Assembly (NCBI RefSeq): GCF_018327685.1
Contig: NZ_BNEL01000001.1
Span: 1,860,001 to 1,924,000, forward strand
From: Streptomyces sp. TS71-3
GTDB lineage: Bacteria; Actinomycetota; Actinomycetes; Streptomycetales; Streptomycetaceae
DNA length: 64,000 nucleotides
Reading direction: 5' to 3'
The stretch's first letter is position 1. Each line of letters begins with the position of its first letter. Of the stretch, positions 55,756 to 63,827 are shown in pieces. A program made the translations under genes and the position numbers. Below the pieces are notes generated by a model. The model was given only the letters and a program-made list of their open reading frames with translations. It was not told the DNA's origin and ran no database searches.

Positions 55756-55850
55756 CGCTGCCGGTAGCACGCCGCCCTGCTACCGGTAGCACCTCCGCTA
55801 GCAACCCATCACGCCGCTACCAGTGCCGTAGCGCGTAGCAGCCCCATGCC
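55756..55850. repeat. cluster of GGTAGC/GCTACC repeats with palindrome
   Basis: A perfect 14-bp palindrome TGCTACCGGTAGCA (55778-55791) is flanked by GCCGGTAGCAC (55760-55770), GCTAGCA, GCTACCAGTG and GTAGCGCGTAGCAG. It fills the gap after the FtsK-like gene. Such clusters can be pump recognition sites, operators or origin repeats; the sequence alone does not say which. Confidence 0.6.
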
Positions 55851-55883
55851 TCGAACACCGAAAACCTGCCCTGGGAGGGCTCC

Positions 55884-56138
55884 ATGCCCCATGCGCTGAC
55901 CGCTATACCCGGCCTCATCTTCATCACTCTGGGTTACGCGGCTCTATGTGCCGTCTCGCCCTTCGGGACCTGCCGCAAGTGCAACGGCTTCGGCCACCAG
56001 ATCCGGCAGAGCCGCGTCACCGGCCGGCTCAAGCCGGGCCGCGTCTGCCGGAGCTGCCACGGCTACGGCCGCCGCATCCGCATCGGCCGCTGGCTCTACA
56101 ACCGCGTCGCCGGCTTCCACCGCGACGGAACCCGCTGA
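55884..56138 (+). CDS. small membrane protein with DnaJ-like zinc motif
   Basis: An 84-residue protein from ATG 55884, with GGGAGGG upstream. An N-terminal hydrophobic helix (IPGLIFITLGYAALCAVS) is followed by two CxxCxGxG-type motifs, CRKCNGFG and CRSCHGYG, about 30 residues apart, which should bind one zinc, as in DnaJ. A basic end (RRIRIGRWLYNRVAG) follows. Proteins like this follow TraB in other Streptomyces elements. The role is unknown. Confidence 0.75.
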   Translation: MPHALTAIPGLIFITLGYAALCAVSPFGTCRKCNGFGHQIRQSRVTGRLKPGRVCRSCHGYGRRIRIGRWLYNRVAGFHRDGTR

Positions 56139-56156
56139 CCTGTCAGGAGACACAGC

Positions 56157-56351
56157 ATGACCTTGACCATTTCCCTGGTCCTCATCCTCGGCGTCTTCGC
56201 CGCCGCTTTGCTGAAGTTCCGCGCCGTCGGCTTCGGCGCGTTCGTCCTCATCGCTCTTTTCGGCTTCTACCTCGCCGAGACGGGTGCCGCCGACTCGATC
56301 AACGAGTTCATGACCGCCGTTGCCAACGCCGTCGGTCACGTCGGCGACTGA
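56157..56351 (+). CDS. small two-helix membrane protein, Spd-like
   Basis: A 64-residue protein from ATG 56157, with AGGAGA upstream. It consists of two hydrophobic helices (MTLTISLVLILGVFAAALL; VGFGAFVLIALFGFYLAE) joined by a short basic turn, and an acidic amphipathic tail. Size, order after the zinc-motif protein and topology match the small spread proteins of Streptomyces plasmids and elements, so I infer a role in intramycelial spread. Confidence 0.7.
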   Translation: MTLTISLVLILGVFAAALLKFRAVGFGAFVLIALFGFYLAETGAADSINEFMTAVANAVGHVGD

Positions 56352-56364
56352 AGGAGTCCGCAAC

Positions 56365-56727
56365 ATGAACGACTTCCCCCTCGCCTTCCTGGCACCGGAG
56401 ATCGCGTACGCGGACGCCCCCAGCATCGTCAGCGAGATCGGGTGGATTGCCGCAACGGCAAACGATCCCGACCGCCGGCCGATGGAGCGGGAGTTCTGGC
56501 TTCGTAAAGCCGCCGTCCTGGACCGCATCGCTGTGTATGAAGCCGAGACCTACGGGCTCGCGTCCGCAGCAGAAGCCGGACAGGTGGCGGAGCTGGCCGC
56601 CTGCCGACTGGCCGAACTCGACTACGGAGACCGGGCGGACACAACATTCGGCCCGCCTCGGACATGTGGGGACCAGCCCCGCCGGCAGTACGTCCGCCTG
56701 GCGTACCTGACCTGGCGCACCACCTGA
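56365..56727 (+). CDS. small hypothetical element protein
   Basis: A 120-residue soluble protein from ATG 56365, with AAGGAG upstream and 13 bp after the preceding stop. It is helical (AGQVAELAACRLAELDY) with several aromatic residues, and ends QYVRLAYLTWRTT. It lies in the transfer-replication operon just before the replication gene. I do not recognise a domain. Confidence 0.65.
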   Translation: MNDFPLAFLAPEIAYADAPSIVSEIGWIAATANDPDRRPMEREFWLRKAAVLDRIAVYEAETYGLASAAEAGQVAELAACRLAELDYGDRADTTFGPPRTCGDQPRRQYVRLAYLTWRTT

Positions 56728-56733
56728 TCACGC

Positions 56734-56778
56734 CCGGAGGCGGCGGCACTCCCGACCAAGAAAGCCCGCCGCCTCCGG
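56734..56778 (+). promoter_or_regulatory. structured 5' leader hairpin, copy 2
   Basis: Perfect 13-bp arms CCGGAGGCGGCGG / CCGCCGCCTCCGG around a 19-base loop with CACTCCCGACCA, ending 37 bp before ATG 56816. The loop and downstream text match the leader of the gene at 52325, although the stem sequence differs. It could regulate translation or transcription of the replication gene. Confidence 0.6.
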
Positions 56779-56815
56779 CTCTCCCGTCCCAACCAAGAAA
56801 CAGGAGGCTCCCAGG

Positions 56816-58792
56816 ATGCCATCCGGGCCCTTCGCATCCCCGAACAATGACGACATCCGGCCGTTCCCCGGGCGCGGCGAACGTGGCGGACCACCCGTCG
56901 ACCTCGAAGCCGAAGCTGCCGTACTCGGCGCCATGATGCTCTCCGCGGCCGTCATCACCGAAGTTCGCGCCGTGCTGACGCCCGCCGACTACTACCAGCC
57001 GGCTCACGAGACCATCCACCGCACCGTCGTCGCCCTCCACCAGGAGGGAACCCCTGCCGACCCCATCACCGTGACGCACGCTCTCGACCGTGCCGGCGAC
57101 CTGCGGCGAGTCGGCGGCCCCGCGTACGTACACCGTCTCGTCCAGGCCGTGCCCACCGCGGCGCACGCCGCGCACTACGCCGAGATCGTGCACGAGCTGG
57201 CCGAGCGCCGCCGACTGATGGAAGTCGGCACGAGACTCGTCCAAGCCGCTGCCGCGCCGGACGCCACCACCGCGGACGTACGCGAGGCCCTGGCGCTCGG
57301 TGAGGAGAACGTTCCCGAGCGATGGCAGGCCCCCATCCCGCTGAGTACGAAGCCCACCCTTCCGGCATTCCCGCTGCACGCCTTCCCCGCGTGGCTGGCC
57401 GACTTCTGCGGCGCCCTCGCCGAAGAGACGCAGACCCCCGTGGACGTGGCGGCAGCCCTCGGGCTGAGCGTGCTGGCGACGGCCGCGGGCGGTCGCACCG
57501 TGGTCCGCGTGCGCGGGCGGTGGCACGAGCCGACCAACCTCTACGTCGTCGTGGCCCTGCCGCCCGCCAACCGCAAGTCGGCGGTCTTCGCCGCGATGAC
57601 CGGTCCTCTCTACGCCGCGGAGAAGACCCTCGTCGAGACCGCCGCCGCACGCATCGTCGAAGCCGAGCTGACGCGCAGGGTGGCGCAGGAGGTGGCGGAC
57701 AAGGCCGCCGCGAAGGCCGCGGGCGCCGACGGCCCCGAGCGTGACGCCCTCGTGGCGGAAGCCGTCGACCTTGCCCAGCACGCCGCCGGTCTGGAGGTCC
57801 CGGCCAAGCCTCGTCTGCTGGCCGACGACTCCACGCCTGAGACCGTGACGTCCCTCATGGCCGAGCAAGGCGGACGTCTGGCCGTCATGAGCGCCGAGGG
57901 AGGCATTTTCGACATCATCGCCGGCCGCTACTCCGGCAGCCCGAACCTGGAGGTCTTCCTCAAAGGACACGCGGGTGACCGGCTGCGCGTGGACCGCCGC
58001 AACCGCGAGGAGTTCATGGAGGCGCCCGCGCTGACCATGGGCCTGGCCGTTCAGCCCTCCGTCCTGGAGGACATCGGCAAGAACCGCGGCTTCGACGGTC
58101 GCGGACTCCTCGCCCGGTTCTTGTACGCCCTGCCGACGTCCCTCGTGGGCTACCGGCAGATCAACCCGGCGGCCGTCCCGGAAACCGTGGCCGCCGCATA
58201 TGAGCGCGACGTCACGTCCCTGACGCTCTCCCTCGCCGACCTCAGCCAGCCTCTCGTCCTCCAGCTCTCACCGGCCGCCAACGAAACCCTGATGGCCTAC
58301 GAGCACCGCATCGAGCCGCAGCTTCGGGCCAGGGGCGGCAGGCTCGGTCACGTCGCCAAGTGGGCGGGCAAACTGATCGGTACGACGGCACGGATCGCCG
58401 GACTCCTGCACCTGGCCGCCCACCTTCAGGACGGCTACGGCCGCCCCGTCGACGCGGACACCATGACGGCCGCCATCGAGGTGGGCGACTACTTCACGGA
58501 TCACGCCTTGGTCGTCTTCGACCTTATGGGCGCCGACGCGGCGCAGGCCCGCGCCCGCTCGCTACTGGACGTGCTCACGGCCAACGGATGGGACACCGTC
58601 TCCCGACGGGACTTGTTCGCCAAGCTGTCCCGCTCGGAGTTCCCGACCGTGGCCGACATGGAGCCGGCCGTCAGTCTCCTGGAGGAACACGGCTACCTGC
58701 GCACCCACGTGCCGCCCCGCAACGGCAAGCGCGGACGCCCGCCGGCTCCCCGGTACCTCATCCACCCCCAGGTGCGGGAGGGCAACGCATGA
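56816..58792 (+). CDS. replication protein with DnaB-N and DUF3987 domains
   Basis: A 658-residue protein from ATG 56816, with CAGGAGG upstream. Residues 25-130 are the DnaB helicase N-terminal domain (DLEAEAAVLGAMMLS, then VTHALDRAGDLRRVGGPAYV). From about 180 on it is a DUF3987 ATPase-like region (VALPPANRKSAVFAAM takes the P-loop place with no strict GKS/T; AVMSAEGGIFDIIAGRYSG; ALTMGLAVQPSVLEDI). A winged-helix end (GWDTVSRRDLFAKLSRSEF) follows. Such proteins replace RepSA-type initiators in some actinomycete elements. Repeats upstream of the excisionase gene are its possible origin. Confidence 0.78.
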   Translation: MPSGPFASPNNDDIRPFPGRGERGGPPVDLEAEAAVLGAMMLSAAVITEVRAVLTPADYYQPAHETIHRTVVALHQEGTPADPITVTHALDRAGDLRRVGGPAYVHRLVQAVPTAAHAAHYAEIVHELAERRRLMEVGTRLVQAAAAPDATTADVREALALGEENVPERWQAPIPLSTKPTLPAFPLHAFPAWLADFCGALAEETQTPVDVAAALGLSVLATAAGGRTVVRVRGRWHEPTNLYVVVALPPANRKSAVFAAMTGPLYAAEKTLVETAAARIVEAELTRRVAQEVADKAAAKAAGADGPERDALVAEAVDLAQHAAGLEVPAKPRLLADDSTPETVTSLMAEQGGRLAVMSAEGGIFDIIAGRYSGSPNLEVFLKGHAGDRLRVDRRNREEFMEAPALTMGLAVQPSVLEDIGKNRGFDGRGLLARFLYALPTSLVGYRQINPAAVPETVAAAYERDVTSLTLSLADLSQPLVLQLSPAANETLMAYEHRIEPQLRARGGRLGHVAKWAGKLIGTTARIAGLLHLAAHLQDGYGRPVDADTMTAAIEVGDYFTDHALVVFDLMGADAAQARARSLLDVLTANGWDTVSRRDLFAKLSRSEFPTVADMEPAVSLLEEHGYLRTHVPPRNGKRGRPPAPRYLIHPQVREGNA

Positions 58793-58820
58793 CGCCCCTC
58801 ACCATGGCCCCCGCCGCGTG

Positions 58821-59085
58821 CCTGCCGCACAAACCGCAGAATCCGCGGAAAGACGGCCGCATGCCTGTTGATCAGCGACGACATGGCATGGGTGCGCTCG
58901 TCGCAGAAAGCGATGTAACGGCCGCACAAATCACTCCGACCACCCGAACGGGTACTGCCCTGCCCTCCTGCTCGGCTTTTTGCGGAGCTTCCTTCGACTT
59001 CTGCGGCGGCAACGCTGGAGTCCTCAAAGAGCCAGGTCACAGCACAGACGAAGGGGTTTCTGCGGATTGTGCGGTTTCTGCGGCA
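58821..59085. repeat. iteron-like TTCTGCGG / TTTGTGCGG cluster (candidate origin)
   Basis: TTCTGCGG occurs at 58999, 59058 and 59076, and in inverse at 58834-58841. The related GCCGCACAAA occurs at 58824 and 58921, and its reverse-like ATTGTGCGG at 59066. All lie in the roughly 335-bp gap between the replication gene and the excisionase gene, where no convincing gene exists. This is the layout of an origin or of excisionase/integrase sites. Confidence 0.55.
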
Positions 59086-59127
59086 GCCCCACCCCTGATC
59101 GGGAACCAACCGAGGAGGCACCAGAGG

Positions 59128-59328
59128 GTGACAGCCGTGTCCGGAGCGCGGGACGAGAAGCTGACCATCAAGGAAGTCATCGCCGATCTCAAGGTGGCCC
59201 CGGCAACCTTCTACCGGTGGCGTCAACTCGGCAAAGCACCTCGCTCGATCAAGCTGCCCAACGGGGACGTGCGCATCCGCCGGTCTGAGTACGAACGGTG
59301 GCTCACGGAGCGGGAGGAGGCGGCGTGA
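59128..59328 (+). CDS. xis: excisionase (recombination directionality factor)
   Basis: A 66-residue basic protein from GTG 59128; the GAGGAGG ten bases upstream fixes the start, and the open frame before it is not coding. The MerR/excisionase winged helix is plain: LTIKEVIADLKVAPATFYRW, then KLPNGDVRIRRSEYERWL. It should bend att DNA and turn the integrase towards excision. Its stop overlaps the integrase GTG by 4 bp, the usual xis-int coupling. Confidence 0.88.
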   Translation: MTAVSGARDEKLTIKEVIADLKVAPATFYRWRQLGKAPRSIKLPNGDVRIRRSEYERWLTEREEAA

Positions 59329-60776
59329 ACGGAACAAACGAAACACCAGTCGTGCAGCCTCGCGGGTCGGCTCGACTGGGGTATTCCTTGGACATCCGGC
59401 TGTGGAAGGTCACCAAGACGGGCCGTAAATCGCGGCCTTACCGTCTGCGTTGGGTGGTCGGAGGTCAAGTGCATGGCGCCACCTTTGCGACGTCGGCCCT
59501 TGCGGACAGTCGTCGTTCGGAGTTGCGGCAGGCCATGCGACGTGGTGAGGCATTCGAGATCGCCTCGGGATTGCCTGAGTCGGAAGTACGTGCGGCAGCG
59601 GAAGCCCGAAACGCCGAGCCCCAGTTGCGGTGGTTCGAGTTTTGCCGGAAGTACGTGGCCGGACGGTGGCGTACGAGTGCGGCTAAGAGCCGAGAAAGCA
59701 TGGCGGACAGCCTCGCGACCGTTTCCCTGGCCATGGTGAAACGCGGCCAGACCATCCCTGCGGACAAGTCCTTGCGACTGGCATTCCGGTGGGCGATCAT
59801 ACCGGCGAACGCCGAAGACGAGCCGCCGGCGGATCTGAGGGCCGCGTACGACTGGGTAACGGCATCAGATCGTCCCGTTGTCGACCTGGCCGACGCAGTG
59901 GTGTTCGAGGACGTGATGTACCGGCTCAGTTACCGCCTGGACGGGACCCCGGCCGCCGGCGAGACGTACAAGCGACGGCGCCGCGCCCTGAATACCGCCC
60001 TCGAATACGCCGTGGCGACCGGGGAGCTTCCCGAGAATCCCTTGCAGCGGGCCGGCAGGAAGCGTGTGGGCTCCACGGACACGGTGGACCGGCGCGTTCT
60101 GGTAAACGCCGTACAGGGGCGGGAACTGCTCACAGCGGTCTCCTACGTCGGATCGTGGGACCGTGGCCGCGGGCGGCGCTTGGCGGCCTTCTACGGCGCG
60201 CTGTACTACGCGGGGTTGCGGCCGGCTGAGGCTGCGGGGCTGCGTCTGTCGGACTGTGACCTACCCGAGACGGGCTGGGGCACGTTGACGTTGCGGGAGA
60301 CACGCCCCGTCTCCGGCAAGCAATGGACCGACTCAGGAGAGCGGCACGACCGCCGGGGGCTGAAGGCACGCGAGGCATCCGCTGACCGGCCGGTACCCAT
60401 CCCGCCCGTCCTGGTGGCGATCTTCCGAGCGCACCTGAGAACATTCGGTACGGCCAAGGAAGGACGAGTGTTCGGCAATGAGCGAGGGGGAGTGGTCGGC
60501 TCATCCACCTACTGGCGTGTGTGGGAGGAAGCGCGTCGGTATGCCCTGCCACCGGAGCGCGTCGACTCGTCGTTGGCTGGGCGCCCGTACGACCTGCGCC
60601 ACGCCTGCATCACGCGCTGGCTGAACGCGGGGGTGCCTATCGCTGAGGTGGCGCGGCGGGTCGGTAACTCGCCAGAAGTAATCCATCGCCGGTATCACGG
60701 CTGTATCGACGGTCACGAGGAAGCTGCCAACGCCAAGATCGCGAAGCAGTTGGCGGACGACGGCGACGCGGCATAG
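59325..60776 (+). CDS. int: site-specific tyrosine integrase
   Basis: A 483-residue recombinase from GTG 59325, with GGAGGAGG upstream. The N-terminal part holds an arm-binding and SAM-like domain. The catalytic residues are visible: Arg in AGLRPAEAAGLRLSD (near 298), the box DLRHACITRW (near 424) and the nucleophilic Tyr in IHRRYHGCID (near 457). It recombines the 42-bp core in tRNA-Arg. Unlike many elements, the gene does not border the att site; a kinase gene and 2.7 kb lie between. Confidence 0.92.
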   Translation: MNGTNETPVVQPRGSARLGYSLDIRLWKVTKTGRKSRPYRLRWVVGGQVHGATFATSALADSRRSELRQAMRRGEAFEIASGLPESEVRAAAEARNAEPQLRWFEFCRKYVAGRWRTSAAKSRESMADSLATVSLAMVKRGQTIPADKSLRLAFRWAIIPANAEDEPPADLRAAYDWVTASDRPVVDLADAVVFEDVMYRLSYRLDGTPAAGETYKRRRRALNTALEYAVATGELPENPLQRAGRKRVGSTDTVDRRVLVNAVQGRELLTAVSYVGSWDRGRGRRLAAFYGALYYAGLRPAEAAGLRLSDCDLPETGWGTLTLRETRPVSGKQWTDSGERHDRRGLKAREASADRPVPIPPVLVAIFRAHLRTFGTAKEGRVFGNERGGVVGSSTYWRVWEEARRYALPPERVDSSLAGRPYDLRHACITRWLNAGVPIAEVARRVGNSPEVIHRRYHGCIDGHEEAANAKIAKQLADDGDAA

Positions 60777-60823
60777 AGACTTGTTCAGCTCGGAGGGATC
60801 GCGAGCCGCTCGGAGTCTCGATC

Positions 60824-60865
60824 TTGCCTGAAGGCCCGTCAACTCATTGATGCGCCTTCAGGCAA
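60824..60865 (+). terminator. hairpin after the integrase gene
   Basis: Perfect 12-bp arms TTGCCTGAAGGC and GCCTTCAGGCAA with an 18-base loop, 48 bp beyond the integrase stop. It separates the recombination module from the kinase cargo gene. Confidence 0.7.
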
Positions 60866-61026
60866 GGTCGTCGAGGCTGGTTGCGCAACGCACTAAGCTG
60901 TCCGTTCTTCCTGCGTTGCAGGGGGCGGTCCCGCCTTGCGGGCTCGGAGCGGGGCATATGTGCTACGAGACAGTGCTGGTACTGATGGGGCGCCGCGTCT
61001 CGGGTGGTAGCTGACTGGGGTGGGCG

Positions 61027-63294
61027 ATGGACAGCGGACATGAGCAGGTCGGGGAACGTGTTTTGGCGCAAGCTGCGGCAGTCTTCTCTGCACGCTCAGA
61101 CACCGGAGCTATTGAACTGCTTCGCGCAGTTGAGCGGCTGGATTTCGAGCAGACAGATGACGGATTTACCGACAGTACCAACTGGCATAGTTATTTCTGG
61201 GCTGCACTCTTCTATATCGACGAGATCGACATGCCCAGCTTCGGCGAGGATGTGCTGGAGTACTTGCTACCGACGATCGCCGAAGTTGCCAGTCAGAACG
61301 GTCGTTCAAGCGTGGACCGAATCCTACTCAAGCCAGCTCTCCCCGGTCCGGACGATAATTGGCGTCATGCACTGCACCCTCGGCATGCACCCTCGTCCTC
61401 CCTATTGCAGGGCGGAGGAGACGAACAGTTTGGCAGAAGCAGACCGCCACGCATCAGCGAGGTCACCCGCAGGCGGCTCTTTGATGCTTTGAGGCTGCAA
61501 AAAGTTGACTGGGCTGGCGAACTGGACGAGGTCGAATTCCTTAAGCGCATATTTGATTTGGATACGCTGGAAAGCTACGACTCGCGCTTCGCCACGGCGG
61601 AGGGTGACATCATTCAGCATCGCTTCAATAATGAGGATTGGGAGTCAGACTGGGTCTTTACAGACCCGCGGTTCGGACTCAGTCAAGGTCCAGACAGTAC
61701 CTTCCTCCGCTTCCTATCCGAGATGCTTCACCCTATTGTTCGAACTGACGTAGTGGAGGTGCAGCGGTTACTGAAGGTGTTCAATAGCTCGCTGGCCCGA
61801 GATGGCTACACCATCTCTTCAGTTGATACCATCAGTGGCTTTCCCATCTTTGGTGGTCGTCGCATTCCAGTTCAGGCACGTCCAGCTATCCCAGGGCTCG
61901 CCCGACTGGCAACTGCGACTGCGAATAGTGGTCGATCGCAGGGTGAGCAAGGTGCGATGCACCCATATGACCAAGTGCGGGCGCAGGCGCGCGGCAATCG
62001 CAAGGATTACGCCCTAAATCGCCTCCCGGAGGAAACGGGTGGACAAGCCGAAGTCTTCCGCGCCGTGCACAAGGCGACTGGAGCCGAAGTCGCTTTCAAA
62101 CGTCGGTCCTCAGAATGGGAAGAACCTCGTGCACGAATGCGCCGGGAAATCGAGGTATCGCAGCTGCTCGGTCGGCACCCAAACTACATGCCTATTCTCG
62201 ACTCCAACCCAGAGGATGGTTGGCTGGTCATGCCGATGGCGCAGGGGACCGCAGAAGATTGCCGGGACCTCCTCAATGATCCTACGCACCTCCGCGCGCT
62301 CGTAGAGGCGCTGATGGACGTGCTCGAACTCGCGCACACCCATGACTGGCTGCATCGTGACGTAAAGCCCTCGAATATCCTGCTGCTGGATAAACGATGG
62401 ACGCTCGCAGACTGGGGAATCGTTCGTCGGCCCAGAGGTCAGACAACAAAAGTCGGGCGTACTCGAAAGATCGGAACTGAGGGTTTCGGGGCGCCAGAAC
62501 TCTTCCTTGATGCCCACGATGCCACGCCATCCTCAGATATATATGGAATCGGACGTGTCATCGCGTGGGCTCTTACCGGCGAGAACCCGCAGATGAACGT
62601 GCAGCTTTTGCCCGATCCAGGGCCATGGAGGAACGTAACCCGAGTCGCTGCCCATGCAGACCCCAAGCAGAGACCGCAGACCATTCAGGAATTGCGTCAA
62701 TTGATTAATCGCGAGTTTACGGAACCTAGTGAGTCGCCGGTTGAGCGGGCTAGGCGACTGCGGGAAAGGGCGCGTGCCGGCGATCCACAAGCGGTTAACG
62801 CATTGCTAGAACTGATCGTGGATTACCCGGAAAGCTATACTCTTTACCTTCACGTATTGACAGAACTGTCGGCTGAACAAGCAGGCCCGTGGCTATCTCG
62901 AAACTCTCAAGACAGCAACCGACTCCTGCAAGCTATGGCCAGGCATGCCGATGGTGGAGGGAGGCGGCGTGTACAATTTTCCGAAGCTGCCCGAGCGGTT
63001 ATATGGCTCCTCGCGATTGCTAATTTTGCCACAGCCAAGGAAGATTGGGATCTTCTCGATGACGCTGCCCGCAGAATGTTCATCTGGGACACCGCGTGGG
63101 ATCAATGGAATGCCCAAGATCAGATCGCGCCCTGGTTGCGCTCCCTGTCGGGAAAGGCAGCAAACCTCGTAGCAGCGGTTCTGCATGATCACCCTGGTTC
63201 AGCTCGACATTTTTCCGGCTTGTCCCAGGATGGAACAGTGGACCCGTGGGTCCGCCAGGCGATTCGTGCGGCTGTGCAGACAGGCCAGTCGTAA
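61027..63294 (+). CDS. AbiJ-NTD-like domain fused to Ser/Thr protein kinase
   Basis: A 755-residue protein from ATG 61027. Residues 1-120 are a helical front without a match. Residues about 141-285 (ISEVTRRRLFDAL, then DIIQHRFNNEDWESDWVF, FLRFLSEMLHPIVR) resemble the N-terminal domain of AbiJ-type abortive-infection proteins. Residues about 325-590 are a kinase: GGQAEVFRAV loop, Lys in VAFKRR, HRDVKPSN (443-450), DWG in place of DFG near 462, and GTEGFGAPE. The last 150 residues are helical. Catalytic Lys, Asp and Asn are kept, so it should be active. The gene is lower in GC than the element backbone and has its own terminator. It is an element cargo gene with a probable anti-phage role; the AbiJ match is by eye. 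Confidence 0.7.
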   Translation: MDSGHEQVGERVLAQAAAVFSARSDTGAIELLRAVERLDFEQTDDGFTDSTNWHSYFWAALFYIDEIDMPSFGEDVLEYLLPTIAEVASQNGRSSVDRILLKPALPGPDDNWRHALHPRHAPSSSLLQGGGDEQFGRSRPPRISEVTRRRLFDALRLQKVDWAGELDEVEFLKRIFDLDTLESYDSRFATAEGDIIQHRFNNEDWESDWVFTDPRFGLSQGPDSTFLRFLSEMLHPIVRTDVVEVQRLLKVFNSSLARDGYTISSVDTISGFPIFGGRRIPVQARPAIPGLARLATATANSGRSQGEQGAMHPYDQVRAQARGNRKDYALNRLPEETGGQAEVFRAVHKATGAEVAFKRRSSEWEEPRARMRREIEVSQLLGRHPNYMPILDSNPEDGWLVMPMAQGTAEDCRDLLNDPTHLRALVEALMDVLELAHTHDWLHRDVKPSNILLLDKRWTLADWGIVRRPRGQTTKVGRTRKIGTEGFGAPELFLDAHDATPSSDIYGIGRVIAWALTGENPQMNVQLLPDPGPWRNVTRVAAHADPKQRPQTIQELRQLINREFTEPSESPVERARRLRERARAGDPQAVNALLELIVDYPESYTLYLHVLTELSAEQAGPWLSRNSQDSNRLLQAMARHADGGGRRRVQFSEAARAVIWLLAIANFATAKEDWDLLDDAARRMFIWDTAWDQWNAQDQIAPWLRSLSGKAANLVAAVLHDHPGSARHFSGLSQDGTVDPWVRQAIRAAVQTGQS

Positions 63295-63402
63295 AGGCAA
63301 AGGCCAGCGAAAATGGCCTCCGACGTCTGGCGGTCCTGCACAACAGCAGACTGCCTGGGGCAGCCCTGAAAGTTTTGACAGCCAGACGGACCGACGGCGT
63401 GA

Positions 63403-63415
63403 CGGAGGTGTGTCG
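63403..63415 (+). promoter_or_regulatory. candidate integrase arm-type site, right end
   Basis: A second copy of CGGAGGTGTGTCG, 109 bp inside the right att core and in the same direction as the copy at 41857. It lies between the kinase stop and its terminator. Confidence 0.4.
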
Positions 63416-63436
63416 CGAACGCTGAGAGGCAACGAG

Positions 63437-63473
63437 AGAGGGCGGGAGTCAGTGAGAGTGACTCCCGCCCTCT
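63437..63473 (+). terminator. strong terminator of the kinase gene
   Basis: Perfect 15-bp arms AGAGGGCGGGAGTCA / TGACTCCCGCCCTCT with a 7-base loop, 140 bp after the kinase stop. It keeps cargo transcription from running into the antisense strand of the tRNA gene. Confidence 0.8.
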
Positions 63474-63524
63474 ATTGTCGGCATCCGCCCTGGTCAGCGC
63501 GTAGTTTCTGCTGATCTTCGGCGA

Positions 63525-63566
63525 GTGCCCCCGGCAGGATTCGAACCTGCGCACACGGCTCCGGAG
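63525..63566 (+). repeat. right attachment site (attR) within tRNA-Arg
   Basis: A 42-bp copy identical to 41734-41775. It forms the 3' half of the intact tRNA-Arg gene, restored by the element's own att sequence on integration. Confidence 0.88.
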
Positions 63567-63597
63567 GCCGTTGCTCTATCCCCTGAGCTACGGGGGC
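63526..63597 (-). tRNA. tRNA-Arg (anticodon CCG)
   Basis: On the minus strand a 72-base cloverleaf is complete: acceptor GCCCCCG pairs with CGGGGGC, the D-arm is GCTC...GAGC, the anticodon stem ACGGC/GCCGT holds loop CTCCGGA with anticodon CCG, and the T-loop is GGTTCGAATCC. The discriminator base is A, and CCA is not encoded. This gene is the integration target of the element to its left. Confidence 0.93.
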
Positions 63598-63827
63598 GTG
63601 TCTGGCGCGTTGCGCTCTGACGGGTAGAACCCTATCAGCTTGGGTGGGGTGGTCATGAACGGGTTTTGGCTCGGTGCCGAGGACGTGCGTTGATCGGGGG
63701 TTCGCTGGTGGGGGAGGGGCGGGGGCCTCGGGAGGTGGGGCGCGGTGTGTCCCTCGGAGGTCCCCCGGAGGGGGTGGAAGTGGGGAAAAGCCGGACGCGG
63801 GCCGGGTGGTCGACCTAGTCTCGACTT

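Larger units (their letters stand above)
41734..63566. mobile_element. tRNA-Arg-integrated actinomycete integrative conjugative element
   Basis: Two identical 42-bp direct repeats (41734-41775 and 63525-63566) match the 3' half of the tRNA-Arg gene and bound about 21.8 kb. Inside are a tyrosine integrase with overlapping excisionase gene, a DnaB-N/DUF3987 replication protein, an FtsK-like DNA pump, DUF2637 and small Spd-like proteins, and a GntR regulator. This is the AICE layout known from pSAM2-type elements. Insertion kept an intact tRNA at the right end. The integrase is not the last gene; a kinase gene lies between it and the right att site. Confidence 0.88.
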
